DNA of 64,000 bases from Tricholoma matsutake (GCA_026075535.2 AP026548.1:7068001-7132000); one strand, 5' to 3'; counted from the first letter of the stretch, positions 46,401 through 57,774 are shown. Numbers and translations: made by a program. Notes: a model not told the origin generated them from the sequence alone.

Positions 46401-48906
46401 CACCGTACTGATGTGGTCGAAGTCGAGCGCATCCAACAAAACTGATATGTCACTGAGATCATTGAGTCGCCTAAATGAACCCACAACTTTCTGAACTAGA
46501 GCAGAGAAATCGGGATTGAAGAATGAAATCCCTAGCATGGTGAAGGCGGAAGTCAACCTCGGATGCACACCGAGCTTTGTGTAGATTGAAGAGCTGGTTT
46601 TCCTCAATCCATTCACAGCAGGAAGCAGGTGGAGCTCGCTGATCCGTGGATAAAGCTGATCCTTCAAGTGCCAAGTGTGCATCCACGTCCAAAACTTTGA
46701 TAGCCATTCGACCGTATCATAGCTAACACTATTCATCTCTGATTCCAGGCCGAGGGGGTTGTGATCCGTTTTCAGATAGCGAACAATGGTTTCGGGGTTG
46801 AGAGGTCGTACATTGAGAACAGTAGGTCCACGAGTCCTCAGAATTGTTGCGAGAGATTCATCAAGTAAATGAAGAGCGATCGACTCATCATCACATGCAC
46901 CGAATATCTCAGATTCGTTCTTCTCGAACATGGTGTAAATTTTTGATGACCCGCTCCAATCAGGCGAGATCCGTCGGCCATTTGCGAGGAGGACGAGCGG
47001 CACGCCAACGAGGTTACTGAGGTCACCATCAGAGATGAGATACTGAGTGATGACTGGTAAGTTAGGAGAATTCGAGTGAAGCTCGAGCTTCGGAACATGT
47101 TGCTGAACATACATACATCATAAGATTAAAGTAAAGCGTTATTTGAACAGGGAACTGACCAGCAGAATATCATGTGCCACCTTCGGAGTCAATCTGACCA
47201 CACGATCACCGAGTAACTCGTAGATGTAGGTAGGAACGCGGGTAATCTTGCAACCAAATGTCGCCAGCGCCTGAAGAATTTCCAAATCGGGCTTTTCTCG
47301 AGCTGCAACAACAACTGATTGATGATCGAGCCATTCACAAGGGAGTTCATTATGTGGCGCTACAACGGGCCAGAGACAAGCACGAGCTTTGATGATACAT
47401 TCGAGCAATTTCGCGGGTAAGTCTTTCCAGTAACCCGCATCTCCGTTTTGATTCCCTTGAGCCGGTGGCCATACCCTGAATATGTCGGAAAGATGGTCGT
47501 TCTTAACAAGCGTAGTTAAGAAGGACATCCATGCCTGTGGAATATAAACATCGAATAGTAACTGATTCCATTCTACAAGTATACTGAAGAAAAATGATTG
47601 GTTATGGAAAGATCGCTAGAGATGACCAAACCAATTCACCTGTCAGCAGACCCACGCACAATGCCTCTCTCTTCATGGTTTCGGAGATTTTGTCTAGATT
47701 GAGAAAGCGCAAAGAGGCTGTGAATGTGTACCGGGAAACCGGTCGGGAGAGGAAGAGGCAGATATGTGTACAAACGACCAGAGGATGCTTCCTGAGTCAG
47801 ATTCGAAAGTGGTGTAGCAATGCCAACGTCTGGCTGGAGTTTGTGCGTTGATAATACACCATTTGGATCGCACCCCACACGTTGCGATAGACGAGATATT
47901 ACATCTGATTGGGGAAATGATGTGTGGTGAATATGCCAACGTTCTGTGGTTGGAGTACTAGATTTGATCCTGGTTTTCACCGTACATGTGTATACAGCAC
48001 TGCCAGCTTGATCTACCTTCGGCGACCTGCTAACCTCTGACAAAACAAGAACAGAGCATTTTCCATGAACGTCGATTTCAAGCACTTCGATCGACTGGAC
48101 CCTCTCCAAAAATAACAGGGTGATACGTATCTCCTTGTCGATAAACTCCATTAGCAGTTGTTGTATCTCCGCAAGACTAACAGGTTTGGGCCCGATATTG
48201 CCAGGCACAGCGCGCAGAGGAAGACGGATGATAGAGCCTGGTCCTTGAGAAAAGCGAGGGAGCAACGAATCGAAGGATGCTAATTGGTCTACATATTGGG
48301 AGCTTTGACGAAAGTCGAATTCGACGCCGCCTTCAGAAGAAAACTCATGTAGAGGGTCGAGAATGGCAAGCGAGGTGCCGGAGAGAATCTGAGGACCATC
48401 TGTGACCTGGAGAAAGTAGTTCAGATGGTGTAGCCAGCAAAAATGAGGGACAAAAATTTACGTGGTAGCAAGATCTGAAACCGACCCCATACTTTCCTAT
48501 TTTTCTGGATTACGAATTCAGAGAGTTGGATCGATGTGTGTGGAGATACTAGGACGTACGAAGTATCGGTTTTTTTCGATGATCGATAGATGTTTTTAAG
48601 CGCCTCCCAATCCTCGTCACTGAATGAAGCATCATTGTACGCTAGAAGGGCTGGACCCTGCTTTCCCGCAAGTTTGGGATCATACAGGGAGCTAGTCGGG
48701 TGAATCCTGTGGTCCAAGATAAATATCTAAATTGCAATTTTTCAGAAAAAGGGCGTCTAATTTTTCATCGATATTCATACCTGCTTAGATGCTAGTGCAT
48801 CGTCCGAGTTCTGAAGTAATTCGCGAAAGAGTCCTACTGAGAAGGGGTAACTGTCCAAAATCGCGCGTATCGCAGCTGTAGGATCAACATTCTCTTTAAA
48901 CGCCAT
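40472..48906 (-). CDS. Sacsin-like protein with two GHKL ATPase modules and a C-terminal BTB domain
   Basis: Twelve exons on the minus strand: 48781-48906, 48560-48726, 48462-48504, 47640-48406, 47160-47583, 45181-47102, 44485-45133, 44330-44430, 44200-44272, 41526-44150, 40854-41454 and 40472-40791. Phases agree at all eleven joins and no stop intervenes, giving 2605 residues. Module one: ATP-site N-box ELLQNSDDA (E29, N33, D36) and KYGVGFRSCYH (about 102-112), the Hsp90-like sacsin N-terminal fold. The second module is at about 1245-1366: EFVANAADAG (E1279, N1283, D1286) and GQFGYGALTMFH. A BTB/POZ-like region is at about 2430-2560 (LTDVVFIPDTEDSEICAHRA … YKGVDMIPADLLDLL). Human sacsin is a chaperone-linked giant protein; BTB domains often recruit Cullin-3 ligases. 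A link to protein quality control is an inference. Confidence 0.88.
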
Positions 48907-49533
48907 GCCGGTAAGAGCCAAAGAGAATTTGGAGAAAGGATCGGATATGATAGGTCGTGTTTAACAAGTTCTCTGGCGCCAGAGAAGCAGTCAGATAGGG
49001 TATACTACGTGATAACAACAGACGCCTTACGAATGATCCCCGTCGCATCCAGAAGAATCCATCATGTCTCCCGTGACGTCGATTCCACAGATATGATTGT
49101 CGTATAGAAGTTTTTGTTTTCAATACCCAGATGTTCTCGTTTTTGTTAATACGAAGATCTAGTCGTGATCGAAACACGTGATGCGACGCGTCCGCGCCGT
49201 CGCCGGTCGGTATAACTTTGATTTGATTTTCTTTGGCTGCCCAGTGGTAACATCACTCCAAAGTCATGATATCCTCATGGTACGTATGATTAAGCTCAAG
49301 GAATGACCAAGAAGTGCCAACGAAACATAGGAGGAAACTATCCTCAGGGAACACGAACAAGCAAAGAAATAATACTAAAGAGTGGACGGTTTTTCTCCAA
49401 GGGGCGGGTATACATCCATAGTGAAGGAAGGAGAAAGACGACTACGGTATTTCGGTTGCGGGAATAGTGCTCGTCCTTGCCAAGAAAGATACAGTCCATT
49501 AAGTACCAGTACCCATTACCAAAGGTCAATTGT
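48907..49533. other. Intergenic region: 5' flank of the sacsin-like gene and 3' flank of the septin
   Basis: The 627 bases separate two genes in the same direction. They probably hold the promoter of the sacsin-like gene and the terminator of the septin. No further coding region or RNA gene is visible. Confidence 0.5.
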
Positions 49534-51022
49534 TTATCGCCTTCCAGAGCTACGACCGTAGCCAACCTGAAGGTTATCAAGCTCGGCCTCGAGCTGCTTG
49601 ATAGTACTATGCGCAAGCTCGAGATCCTTGTTCAAGCGGTCACGTTCTGCAATGAGCTATGAAGACTAGCATCAGAAAAAAGAATAAACACGAAAAGCAA
49701 AGAAAAACGATACACACATGCTGCTCCCACTGTCTAAATCTCGTCTCCTCCGACTTCACCTGTTCCGTGAACCGTTTTCTCAGTTGTTCCTCCTCCTCTT
49801 TGAACTTGGGGTTATCCAGCTTCTTCACCTTGGGCTCGCCGAACTTGCGTGTCTCCATCTGCTGTTGCCGGTAGTTCTCATAGTGCGAGTCCTCACTTGT
49901 AGATATCAAGTCCAGCATATGCGTCCGGATTAGCAGCGACCGCAGCTTCTTGAAGTCGCAGTGGTTCTCATTCTCAACTAAAGGTAATTACGTAAAAAAA
50001 CGTAAAAAAAGATTGAACGTAAATACCTTCGGCAACCCCCCAGATATACTCACGGCCTTTGACAGTTCGACCGTCGGGGGTCTTAACGTCCTCAGTCGAG
50101 CCGATGATGGAGAAAGGCATAGCATCGATCAGAACGCGTGCGTGGCCGGCGTTCTCATCGTCCTCCTCGATAGGAGGAGTGTAGATACGGATACCCTGGG
50201 CTGCGATAACCTCACGAACCTACAACAAAGGAAGCGTGAGTGCAGACGAGGTGAGGCTAGAGTCTTACGTACACGCTTCTTGAATACGTAGAGATCGTTT
50301 TGTGTGAGGGTATCGGCCTTGGCGACAACCGGGATGAGATTGACCCGCGTCCCGAGACGCTTCATAATCTCAATGTCGAGGGGTTTCAAGCTAAGTGGAG
50401 ACATGTAAGAAACCAGTAGACTTTGACAAGAAGAAAAATTACGTGTGTCCCGTAGGCCTAATGAAGTACAGGCAAGCATGAACTCTCAAATCCGTCTTTT
50501 CATGTCTCTGAGGCTGCTGTTCCTGACGCATGTATGCTTCATGCTGGTCGTCAATGAACTCAACGATGGGCATCCAGGAGTCCCGGTTGTTGACGTAGTC
50601 ACCAAAGCCGGGGGTGTCAATGACAGTGAGCTTGACCTTGAACTGCTTCTCTTCGAGCTCAGCCTTAATGATCTCTACCTCAGTCAGCTTATCAAGCTGC
50701 TTGTGGTGCCGTCGGTTGTAGTTTTTGGGCGGTGAGAGTTCGGTTGAAAAGAGGGTGTTGATGAGAGTAGTCTTGCCCAACCCAGATTCGCCTATGAATA
50801 AGGCAAACCTTCAGACAAGGTATTTTCGCGCTTGAAACTCGAGACAGCTCACCAACAACCATGATCGTGAAATGAGCCCCACGCTTGGCGACAATTTTGT
50901 GCCTCTGATGACAGTGAGCTGTGTGAAGGCATTGCAGATAAAATACAATAAAGAAAGCATACCTGGTTGGGGAGGTTAGCGATACCTATGCCATCTGAAG
51001 GAGGAAGAGGAGCAGCCATCAT
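49534..51022 (-). CDS. CDC12: Septin, CDC12 type
   Basis: Seven exons on the minus strand: 50963-51022, 50853-50904, 50443-50791, 50273-50390, 50027-50219, 49718-49977 and 49534-49656. Introns are of about 50-60 nt and all phases agree; the product has 384 residues. It is a filament-forming GTPase that builds septin rings and collars at sites of septation and branching. The P-loop GESGLGKT, switch DTPGFGD and G4 motif AKAD are intact. The septin unique element ([19 protein letters not shown]) follows, then a coiled coil ([20 protein letters not shown] …). The start [14 protein letters not shown] and the QWEQ…ER coiled coil fit the Cdc12 group (Aspergillus AspC, fission yeast Spn4) better than Cdc3. 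The start has two adjacent ATGs (51022, 51019). Confidence 0.93.
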
Positions 51023-51489
51023 GGGTTGTTGACAACGACGAGGATGTAAAAATTCCGCCTGGCAAAATCAGTTCACATCCTTAATCTATTTGTCCTTGTT
51101 TGTCCTGTGGCGGCGCAACGTTTGGTGCGGCCCGGCTTGGCTTGGCCTATTTGGGCCCGGCCTGGCCTGGCTCACGGCCTGAGGCCGGGCCAAGCACAGC
51201 ACTACTTGAGTCTAATAGAATACTTATCGTGAGTTTCGAAATCAATGTTGACCTGTTAGGGTGCGGGAGTAAGCCAATCCCAAAGGTGTCGCCGACATAT
51301 ACTTAGCCAGGAGGCCCCGGGAAGCTAGGGGAAGCTCCTGCCAAGGTTTGTCCATCAAATATGCAACGTATTATGCTCAAATATGCTAAGGCAGACAGGA
51401 ATGTCACTTGTCACGCAACATGACTCTGCCAAAAGAGAGCATGTGTAGGAAAGGTGGAATTAGGACTTATAACTTATCATACTATCATA
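51023..51489. other. 5' flank of the septin gene, with GGCCCGGC-rich palindromes
   Basis: The stretch next to the septin start is its promoter. At 51110-51200 there is a dense block of GGCCCGGC, GGCTTGGC, GGCCTGGC and complementary words able to fold (gcggcccggc … gaggccgggccaag). It may be a degenerate transposon end. No gene is seen. Confidence 0.45.
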
Positions 51490-53256
51490 AATAGAATTGT
51501 TACTTGTTGCTATGTTATGATATAAGTAGCTAAGGACATACTAAATACAACTTTTTAGGGCCCATTCGGGTCCCCGGTATTCACTCCACCTTTGGTCGGC
51601 TCAGTTTAACGTGGAGAGGCCAAGATGGACTCTCATGGGTTTAGGGTGGTTTGTCACCATTTGTCACATATAGTAACATGTTTTTTTATTTATTTTTAGA
51701 TTAAGGATTTATTCCTTTTTTAAAAGGGTGCCCGACCCCTGGAAGTAGGCTACACCTAAAGAACCCTCCTCATTGACAAGCACCCGAACCGATACCATGC
51801 CCTCTCGAGCTTGCAGGACTGGCTGATGCGCTTCCTCCCACTATGGTATTCTATACTTCCCGAGCCCACATGAGTGCCGAGGCTTCCAGCTGTCAGCGAG
51901 CTGCATAGTTGGTGTACAAACACGGGATCGATCATGGGAAGGCTTAACTTGCACCTGTCGGAAAAGAAAAAATGATTGTGGTTAAACGAATGACCCTTGC
52001 CTTTACTCTGCAGTTCCGCCCCCCATCCCCCTCAACCGATACTCCCCCTGTTCCCCATCTATTCCACCCACAGTATATATGTCCGCAGTCCACCCCTTGC
52101 CGATGAAGTCCCAAGTCGAGTATGCCAACGCTCTCCCAATAGGGTGTGGGCCATGCAGGGACAGTCCTATGATCAGCCATTGGCGACCTTCTGCTATTGG
52201 TCTTCCACCCCAAAGGTCGTAGGTCTCTACCCAATTGACAATGGATTGCGCCCTTGACACAAGGCCAAGGTCTGCGCTAAGCAGAGCTGGTTGCGGTATG
52301 CTGAGGCGTCGAAAATGGTGCCTGAGTCACATTGAGAGTAAGATGGATAGCAGGGCATTCCTGCCGCCAGCGAGAGCATGTGGGGTCCACCATGCAAACC
52401 GTCGTGATGAACTCTGATAAGATAAAATGAAGGGGTAGTTTATAAAGGATGACAGCTCGAGCCATGAGAGAGGCCCGACAGTGATTAGTGAGGAGGTGTT
52501 AGGTAGAATAAAGCACAGTCATAGTGGGGGCACCGAATTCCCATGACCGGATGGTGGTGGTTAAAGATCAAGAAGCAGTGATATAGTAACATGTTGGTAA
52601 CACATTGTAATTATCACCAAGAATTGAATCATGGTGACTACAACATCTCAAAAGGACAAAGCTTTATGCAAGGCACTGGTTCGGAGATCCTCAGACCGGA
52701 GATGAAGGAATTTGGCTGTTTTCAGTACTGCCTCCTTCTTCAAAGCATCAGCAGACCAGGCTTGAGGCTTCCACCCATTTTCTGCCTGAAAACCAAGAAG
52801 CTTCTGCTTTTGGAGGGTGTTCACAAGGATGGCATCATTGGCTAAGGACCACTGACAGCAGTTTGACTCATTTTCTTTGTCAGAGGTGTTGCCAGAGGAT
52901 TTGTGCTTAGATTTCGCCATGAAGATTCCAGATTAAAAGTATGGTGTAATAAACAAAGGAGTGTAGGGGTGCACAACAGCAAAGAAAGCAAAAAATGAGA
53001 AGGACCATTAACCACAGTCATGCTGTAAGGGGGCCATGACATTGTCTCCAGTTCTGCCGAACACCTCATCAGCTTGGCCCCTGTATCCAAGACCAGCAGT
53101 TTGGTTTTCAGGGCGGATGTCTTCAATTTTGGCAGGGGAGCCAAGCAAATACTGGGGACCCAAACAGGCCCTAAAAGTTGTATTTAGTATGTCCTTAGCT
53201 ACTTATGTAGTGTAGGTAGATATCATAACATAGTAACATGTAACAATTCTATTTTT
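51490..53256. mobile_element. DNA element with about 100-bp inverted repeats (Harbinger-like traits)
   Basis: The stretch 51490-51585 (through gtaactag-type words, then CTAAGGACATACTAAATACA, then GGGCCCATTCGGGTCCCC) is repeated inverted at 53142-53256, with small gaps. Inner ends GGGCCYRTTYGGGTCCCC resemble PIF/Harbinger ends known from plants and fungi. A Myb/SANT-like frame lies inside (52648-52920), which also fits that superfamily. I could not fix the outer boundary or the target repeat. A Harbinger element inserted between two older inverted repeats would look the same. Confidence 0.55.
52648..52920 (-). pseudogene. Myb/SANT-like DNA-binding domain fragment of a transposon
   Basis: Minus-strand ATG 52920 opens 90 codons. 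The reading has a Lys/Ser-rich start (MAKSKHKSSGNTSDKENES), then CQWSLANDAILVNTLQKQK and NGWKPQAWSADALKKEAV. This matches the first half of the Myb/SANT-like domain (Myb_DNA-bind_3 type: W, then acidic-x-x-L-hydrophobic, then NGWKP.W). The expected second half (K..DRW..L motifs) is absent or frame-shifted, so the gene is probably a remnant. Such proteins bind the ends of PIF/Harbinger-type elements. Confidence 0.5.
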
Positions 53257-53500
53257 TATCCTTCCTCCAGGTATCTTCAACCTTGGGAGTTTCTCAACTG
53301 CTTTCCTCACAGGACTGGATGAGTAAAAGTATTTGCCCCTGCTTCAGTGATTGTAAGGTGTCCTCAGTCAGTAGGGACACGACGTCCTGTCCGAGATGAT
53401 AGACTAAGTGGCCAATGGGTGCAAAGCTACCACAAACATTTTCTTGCTCTCCTTGCAGGATGTTGAACCTGCACAGTGATAAATGTAGTCATGTGATTAG
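53257..53500. other. Short repeat-bounded stretch, no gene
   Basis: I see nothing coding here. It connects the inverted-repeat element with the CT-rich array. Confidence 0.35.
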
Positions 53501-53549
53501 TTGATCTGTCCAACCATGTCAACGATTGTCGATAATGTGAGAGCAAACA

Positions 53550-53730
53550 GATCTTCTCTGTCACAGTATTTGTTCTCTGTATCTGTTCTCTGTATTACTT
53601 CTCTGTTCTCTGTATTACTTCTCTGTTCTCTGTTACTTCTCTGTATCTGTTTTCTATGTCTGTTCTCTGTTTTCCATGTCTGTTATCTGTTTTCCATGTC
53701 TGTTCTCTGTTTTCTTTGTCTGTTTTCTGG
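53550..53730 (+). repeat. CT-rich tandem array (TTCTCTGT type)
   Basis: Imperfect repeats of TTCTCTGTATTAC and TTCTCTGTTTTCCATGTCTG run for about 180 bases. They generate long apparent frames rich in Leu/Cys/Ser on the plus strand and Thr/Glu/Asn/Arg on the minus strand, which are not genes. Confidence 0.85.
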
Positions 53731-54055
53731 GCTACATCTGGGCTACTTAGAGAATGGCATGGGTAACCCCTGGGTATTTTTTCAATACCCATACCCCTAC
53801 CCTCACATACCCCTACCCTTTGATAAGGGTATGGGTTACCCATACAAACATTACACTGAAATCCAGTCCAATCTAAAGAGACGGCAGGTCTGTGTTCTGA
53901 TGCAAATTCACACAGGGCATATTCTGCTCAATTTCTACTTACATCACATCAAGAAAAAAGAGTTGAGTGATTGTGACTCATGCCAGGGCCAGGGACCACC
54001 AGCCCAAGAAACCATGATTGGGGGAGTTCCATTGTTCTTCAGGGCTCATAAAGCA

Positions 54056-54358
54056 TCATTTAATGAGGTCGTCCTTCATTATTGCTGAGTCCAGGGCTCC
54101 CTGGAGTTCAGCATCAATTGTCTTCACAAATAGTTCATTGGTGAGGATGGTCTTGTCCTCATTATTGGTGTCTTCTTTGGCTATATGATCTGCTCTCCTT
54201 GATAGGGCATCAGATTGTACCATCTGTGATCCTGGTATGTGTTGTAGCTTCAGGTCGAATTGTGACAGGTAGATGCTCCATCTAGCTAGACTGCCAGATG
54301 AGAAGGGACTCCAGGAATTTGGTGGCACTACTAAGCTCCAGAAAAGGTGTTGAAGCAC
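54056..54358 (-). pseudogene. Ty3/gypsy pol fragment (end of RNase H and linker)
   Basis: The minus-strand reading has LARWSIYLSQFDLKLQHIPG then SQMVQSDALSRRADH, the standard end of a gypsy RNase H before the integrase, followed by a charged linker. Flanks show no LTR or further domains, so this is an isolated fragment. It is diverged from the gypsy element at 9-15 kb (there: RQARWSLYLSRFNFSLHHRPG). Confidence 0.85.
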
Positions 54359-54999
54359 TAACTAACTATGTAAATAAAATAGGACATTTGTGCCCCTCTA
54401 AAGGTGAATATCCAGTCTAGTCTCCTAAAGAACAGGTATTCACATGTAATCCCACAGAAATGTCACCCCCCCAAACTCAAACTCATTCACATGACAATGC
54501 ACCTGCTCTCAACCCATATTCCCAAACACCAAAACTCTTCTGCCTGTGTCACAGAGAACTACGATAATCTACAAGAGGTGCACAGACAAGAGAAACCAGA
54601 ACAAGAAAACACCTACACCTACACTGTTTGCCCTGTGCCTTCCACTGAATGGTCAGGCAAATAACAGACATGTACAAAACCCAAAAGTAATGGCGACAAG
54701 TGATTGGAAGAAGAGGTTGAAGGAGGTCCCATAGTCCTAAACAGTCATTGGAACCAGACCTCAGGGGAAGCAATTGCCTAGGGCATGCTGTCTGAGGGGC
54801 AAGGACTAGGGCGAGGGAAAGGCAAAGGGGCCTTAAGTAGATACTCTAGTATGTAAAGACCATTATAGGGCATGCCCTGAAAGGTCATTAAAATGACAAA
54901 ATAAAATGGGTTACCCATGAATATGGGTGCGGGTTCTCAAGGGTATGAGAGTATAGTTACCCGCATGGGTAATGTGCATGGGTATGCCATCATTAGCAC

Positions 55000-55560
55000 C
55001 CTTTATCCACCCTGCAAGCAGCTGGTTGCAGCATGAGGGGTGCTGGTTTGTTGTGGATGCACCATTGGAGGTTGTCCCTGTGCTTGTTGTTGGTAGTCAT
55101 CTCCATGCTCGCCTTCAGTAGTCATGCCTGTGCTTGTCTCACCTGAGGCCATGGCCCAGTAGCACCCACCACCACCATTGCAAGCCAGTGCTTGCATGGC
55201 AGAAGGGGGGTGCTAGGTTGGTGTTTGGTGGTGCTGGGGCTTTTCATCCCCCTGTCATTCCCATTGTTGTCAGTGTCATCATCTGGTAGCATCCACAATC
55301 CACCCTATGAGCAGTTGCTTATAGGCATGAAAGTGGGTGTACTGTGGTGTCTGGTGGTGCTTCATCCCCCTGTTGTCCCCATCGTTGTCAGTGTCATCAT
55401 CTGGTAGCACCCACCCATCCACCATCCACCCTACAAGCAGTTGCTCATAGGCATGGGGGCAGGTGCACCATCAGTCATCAGGTGCTGTTAACTCCCTGTG
55501 TCCACCCTGCAAGGCAGAGGCTCATAGCAGTGGATGTGGGGGCTGGGGTCGGGTGTGACA
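55000..55560. repeat. Diverged tandem repeats, unit about 130 bp, with AAGCAGTTGCTC words
   Basis: The phrase CACCCTACAAGCAGTTGCTCATAGG or close variants occurs at about 55010, 55300, 55428 and 55500. Intervening text such as GTCAGTGTCATCATCTGGTAGCA is also repeated (55270, 55390). Units are about 130 bp and strongly diverged. Overlapping plus-strand frames here are repeat translations. Confidence 0.75.
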
Positions 55561-56146
55561 TCTTCCTGCCACTGCAGGAGGTGGTGTTGGGCCAGTGGAA
55601 GTTCTTGTAGTCAGTGGGAGTCATTAGGTAACAGGGAATCACATACCTCATGGGTTCCCATTGCACAGGCTTCCTGGTGCCCTCATCATTGTCCCACATT
55701 CCCATCATCATCTTACCCCTTCCAACCAACCTCACATCCTGTTTGGATGAGGAGGAGGGCATGGGCGTGTTGTGGGGCCATCATGGGAGAACCTGTCTGA
55801 AACCTAGAAAGGAAGGAAAAAACATTGTAGTTAGTTAGTTAAAAGAATAAGAAATAACAATGCCCAGCATACTTGAAAGTCTCCTGGGCCAGAGAAGCAC
55901 AGTTGAAGGCTGTCAAATGTGTAATATGTGTGTGACATAGTTGTTTAGGTCAGCATTGCCATGTTGCAGCAACTTCTGATCTGGCAACCTGCTATACCAG
56001 TGACAAGGGTACAGGTATTGCAAGGGTTGCAACTTGTGTACAAGTACCCCTACCCATCCAAACCCTTGGTCCATACCCATGTGGGTTCGCAAACCCTTGC
56101 CATACACTAGGGCTACTATAAGTCTTTTCTATGGTATACTACTAGT

Positions 56147-56335
56147 AGTGTTTGAAGGTCTGGTCTATAGGACCAACAAAAGACTGACAACCGAACTGGA
56201 CCGACACATGGTTCGGTCCATTTTTCAGTTGCAATTGCCCAGATTTGGCACCAGTCCAGTTGCCGGTTGCCTTAATTTGAAAATATTTGAAAACTGTTCA
56301 AAGACTGGTTGCAAACAGTTGCAACTGGTCTTCTC
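56147..56335 (+). mobile_element. One end of the GGTCC-type element family
   Basis: Starts AGTGTTTGAAGGTCTGGTCT, close to the left end of the nested element at 3352 (AGTGTTTAAAGGTCCAGTCT). It stays alignable for about 170 bases, with the shared words GGACCAA, AACTGGACCGA and CAGTCCAGTTGC. No right end of the family is found downstream, so it is truncated or its other end has diverged. Confidence 0.7.
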
Positions 56336-56395
56336 ACAGTATATAAAATATAACAAATGTACTTACAATAAACACAAGGCCAGCCTCATAATTTC

Positions 56396-56920
56396 TCCTT
56401 TCTGAAATATAGTTAGAAATTCTTTGCAAAATATTATATTTGAGACTAAATTTCTACAAACAGAAATTCAAAAAATTACCCATTAGAAATACACTTTGAA
56501 AATCAATATTTCTGGTTAAATTTCTCATGGCATTTCAGTGTAGATACTGGAAGTATTTCTGTAAGGCGATGTTTAACTTATCAATTTCCTGAAAGGCTTT
56601 CAGAAATTAGATCAGAAAGTTTTATTTTCTGGTCATGCTTTCTGATCCATAAAAGAATTTCTTTCTGGTTGGTCAAAGTCTGTGTGAAAGTGTGACTTTC
56701 ACAAAGACTTTCAACAAGCCTTTCAGCAGCTGTTCAGTTTAACATTCTGGGAGCAGAAAGGCTGGCTTTCAATCTGCAGAAATAGTTTCAGAAAGGCTAG
56801 CTTTCAATCTTGTGATTGGTATAGTGAAAGTAATAATTTCACATCAGGTTTTCAAGATCGCAAAAGGCAAACATTCTAATAGAGATTTCACCACCTTGAA
56901 ATATTAAATTTCATGGGCAG
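56396..56920. repeat. AT-rich stretch dense in TTTCTGA/CAGAAA words
   Basis: Within about 520 bases, CAGAAA or its complement TTTCTG occurs more than a dozen times, in both directions, often as CTTTCAGAAA or GAAATTTC. It can fold on itself. It may be a MITE relic; no gene is present. Confidence 0.5.
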
Positions 56921-57774
56921 GCACTAGTGGGTTCAGTTTTTGCTGCTGGTTTCTTTCACATGCTGATAGAGTGAAGTTCAGACTGAGACTGGTGTAGTAC
57001 TATAGACTGTAGTTCTGTGGTTCTGTTGACAAGGTTCTGTGGGCTGGGGGCTGGTTCTGTAGACTAGGTTCTTGGTGCAATAGCTGCAGACTCGGAGACT
57101 AAAAGCTGAGAGTGTGGCTAGTTGTGACTTTAATGTTCACAAGAAAAAAAGCAGAAGTGATGAGAATAAGCTAAGCAGTAGTGAGAAAAACTAAGCAGTG
57201 GTGTGCAAGTTGAATTGCACCCTCATCACCAAGATGGAGACGCCTGAGGTGTCTCCTATAGCAGAGTGGTGGAATGCACTAATGATAGCCTGGGGACTCT
57301 ATGTACATGCATGACTGTGTACTGACTATGTGATCATGTGACTCCTGGAGTAGGTGCCCACACACCCAACTCCAACATGCACAAGGGTGTCATAGAAGAC
57401 TTGTTTGACCACATTCTGCAGTGGCAAATGGCACAGGGCCCTGAAAGAGGAGGTATTTACTCTCCCCCTGGTGTTCCACATGGAACCACACGGAATGGCA
57501 TGGAATCCATGGAATCTGCACAGATAGGGTGTGACATGGGTATGGGTAAACCCATGATAATATGGTTACGGGTATGCACAGTTATGGGTATGGGTCAGAA
57601 GTTGCCGTACCTGAGCAATACTGTACCCGTTTCCACAGTGTTACAGGTATGATGCGGGTATGCTGGTGCTGGGATTTTGGTCAGGTGAGTGATCATCTGA
57701 CCTTGTTGATTCACTCACAACACTTCTAATCTAAAACTATAGGACAATTCATGACTACCACCACATAGCACCCC
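56921..57774. other. No gene recognised
   Basis: A repeat-like stretch between the TTTCTGA-rich block and the hairpin array. It contains one GGGTATGGG-rich block (57535-57660). No coding region is supported. Confidence 0.35.

Noticed and set aside
53501..53843. Leu/Cys/Ser-rich plus-strand frame and Thr/Glu/Asn/Arg-rich minus-strand frame
   Set aside because: Both derive from the CT-rich tandem array.
55003..55838. Several 60-95 codon frames
   Set aside because: They overlap each other in three phases and follow the diverged 130-bp repeats.
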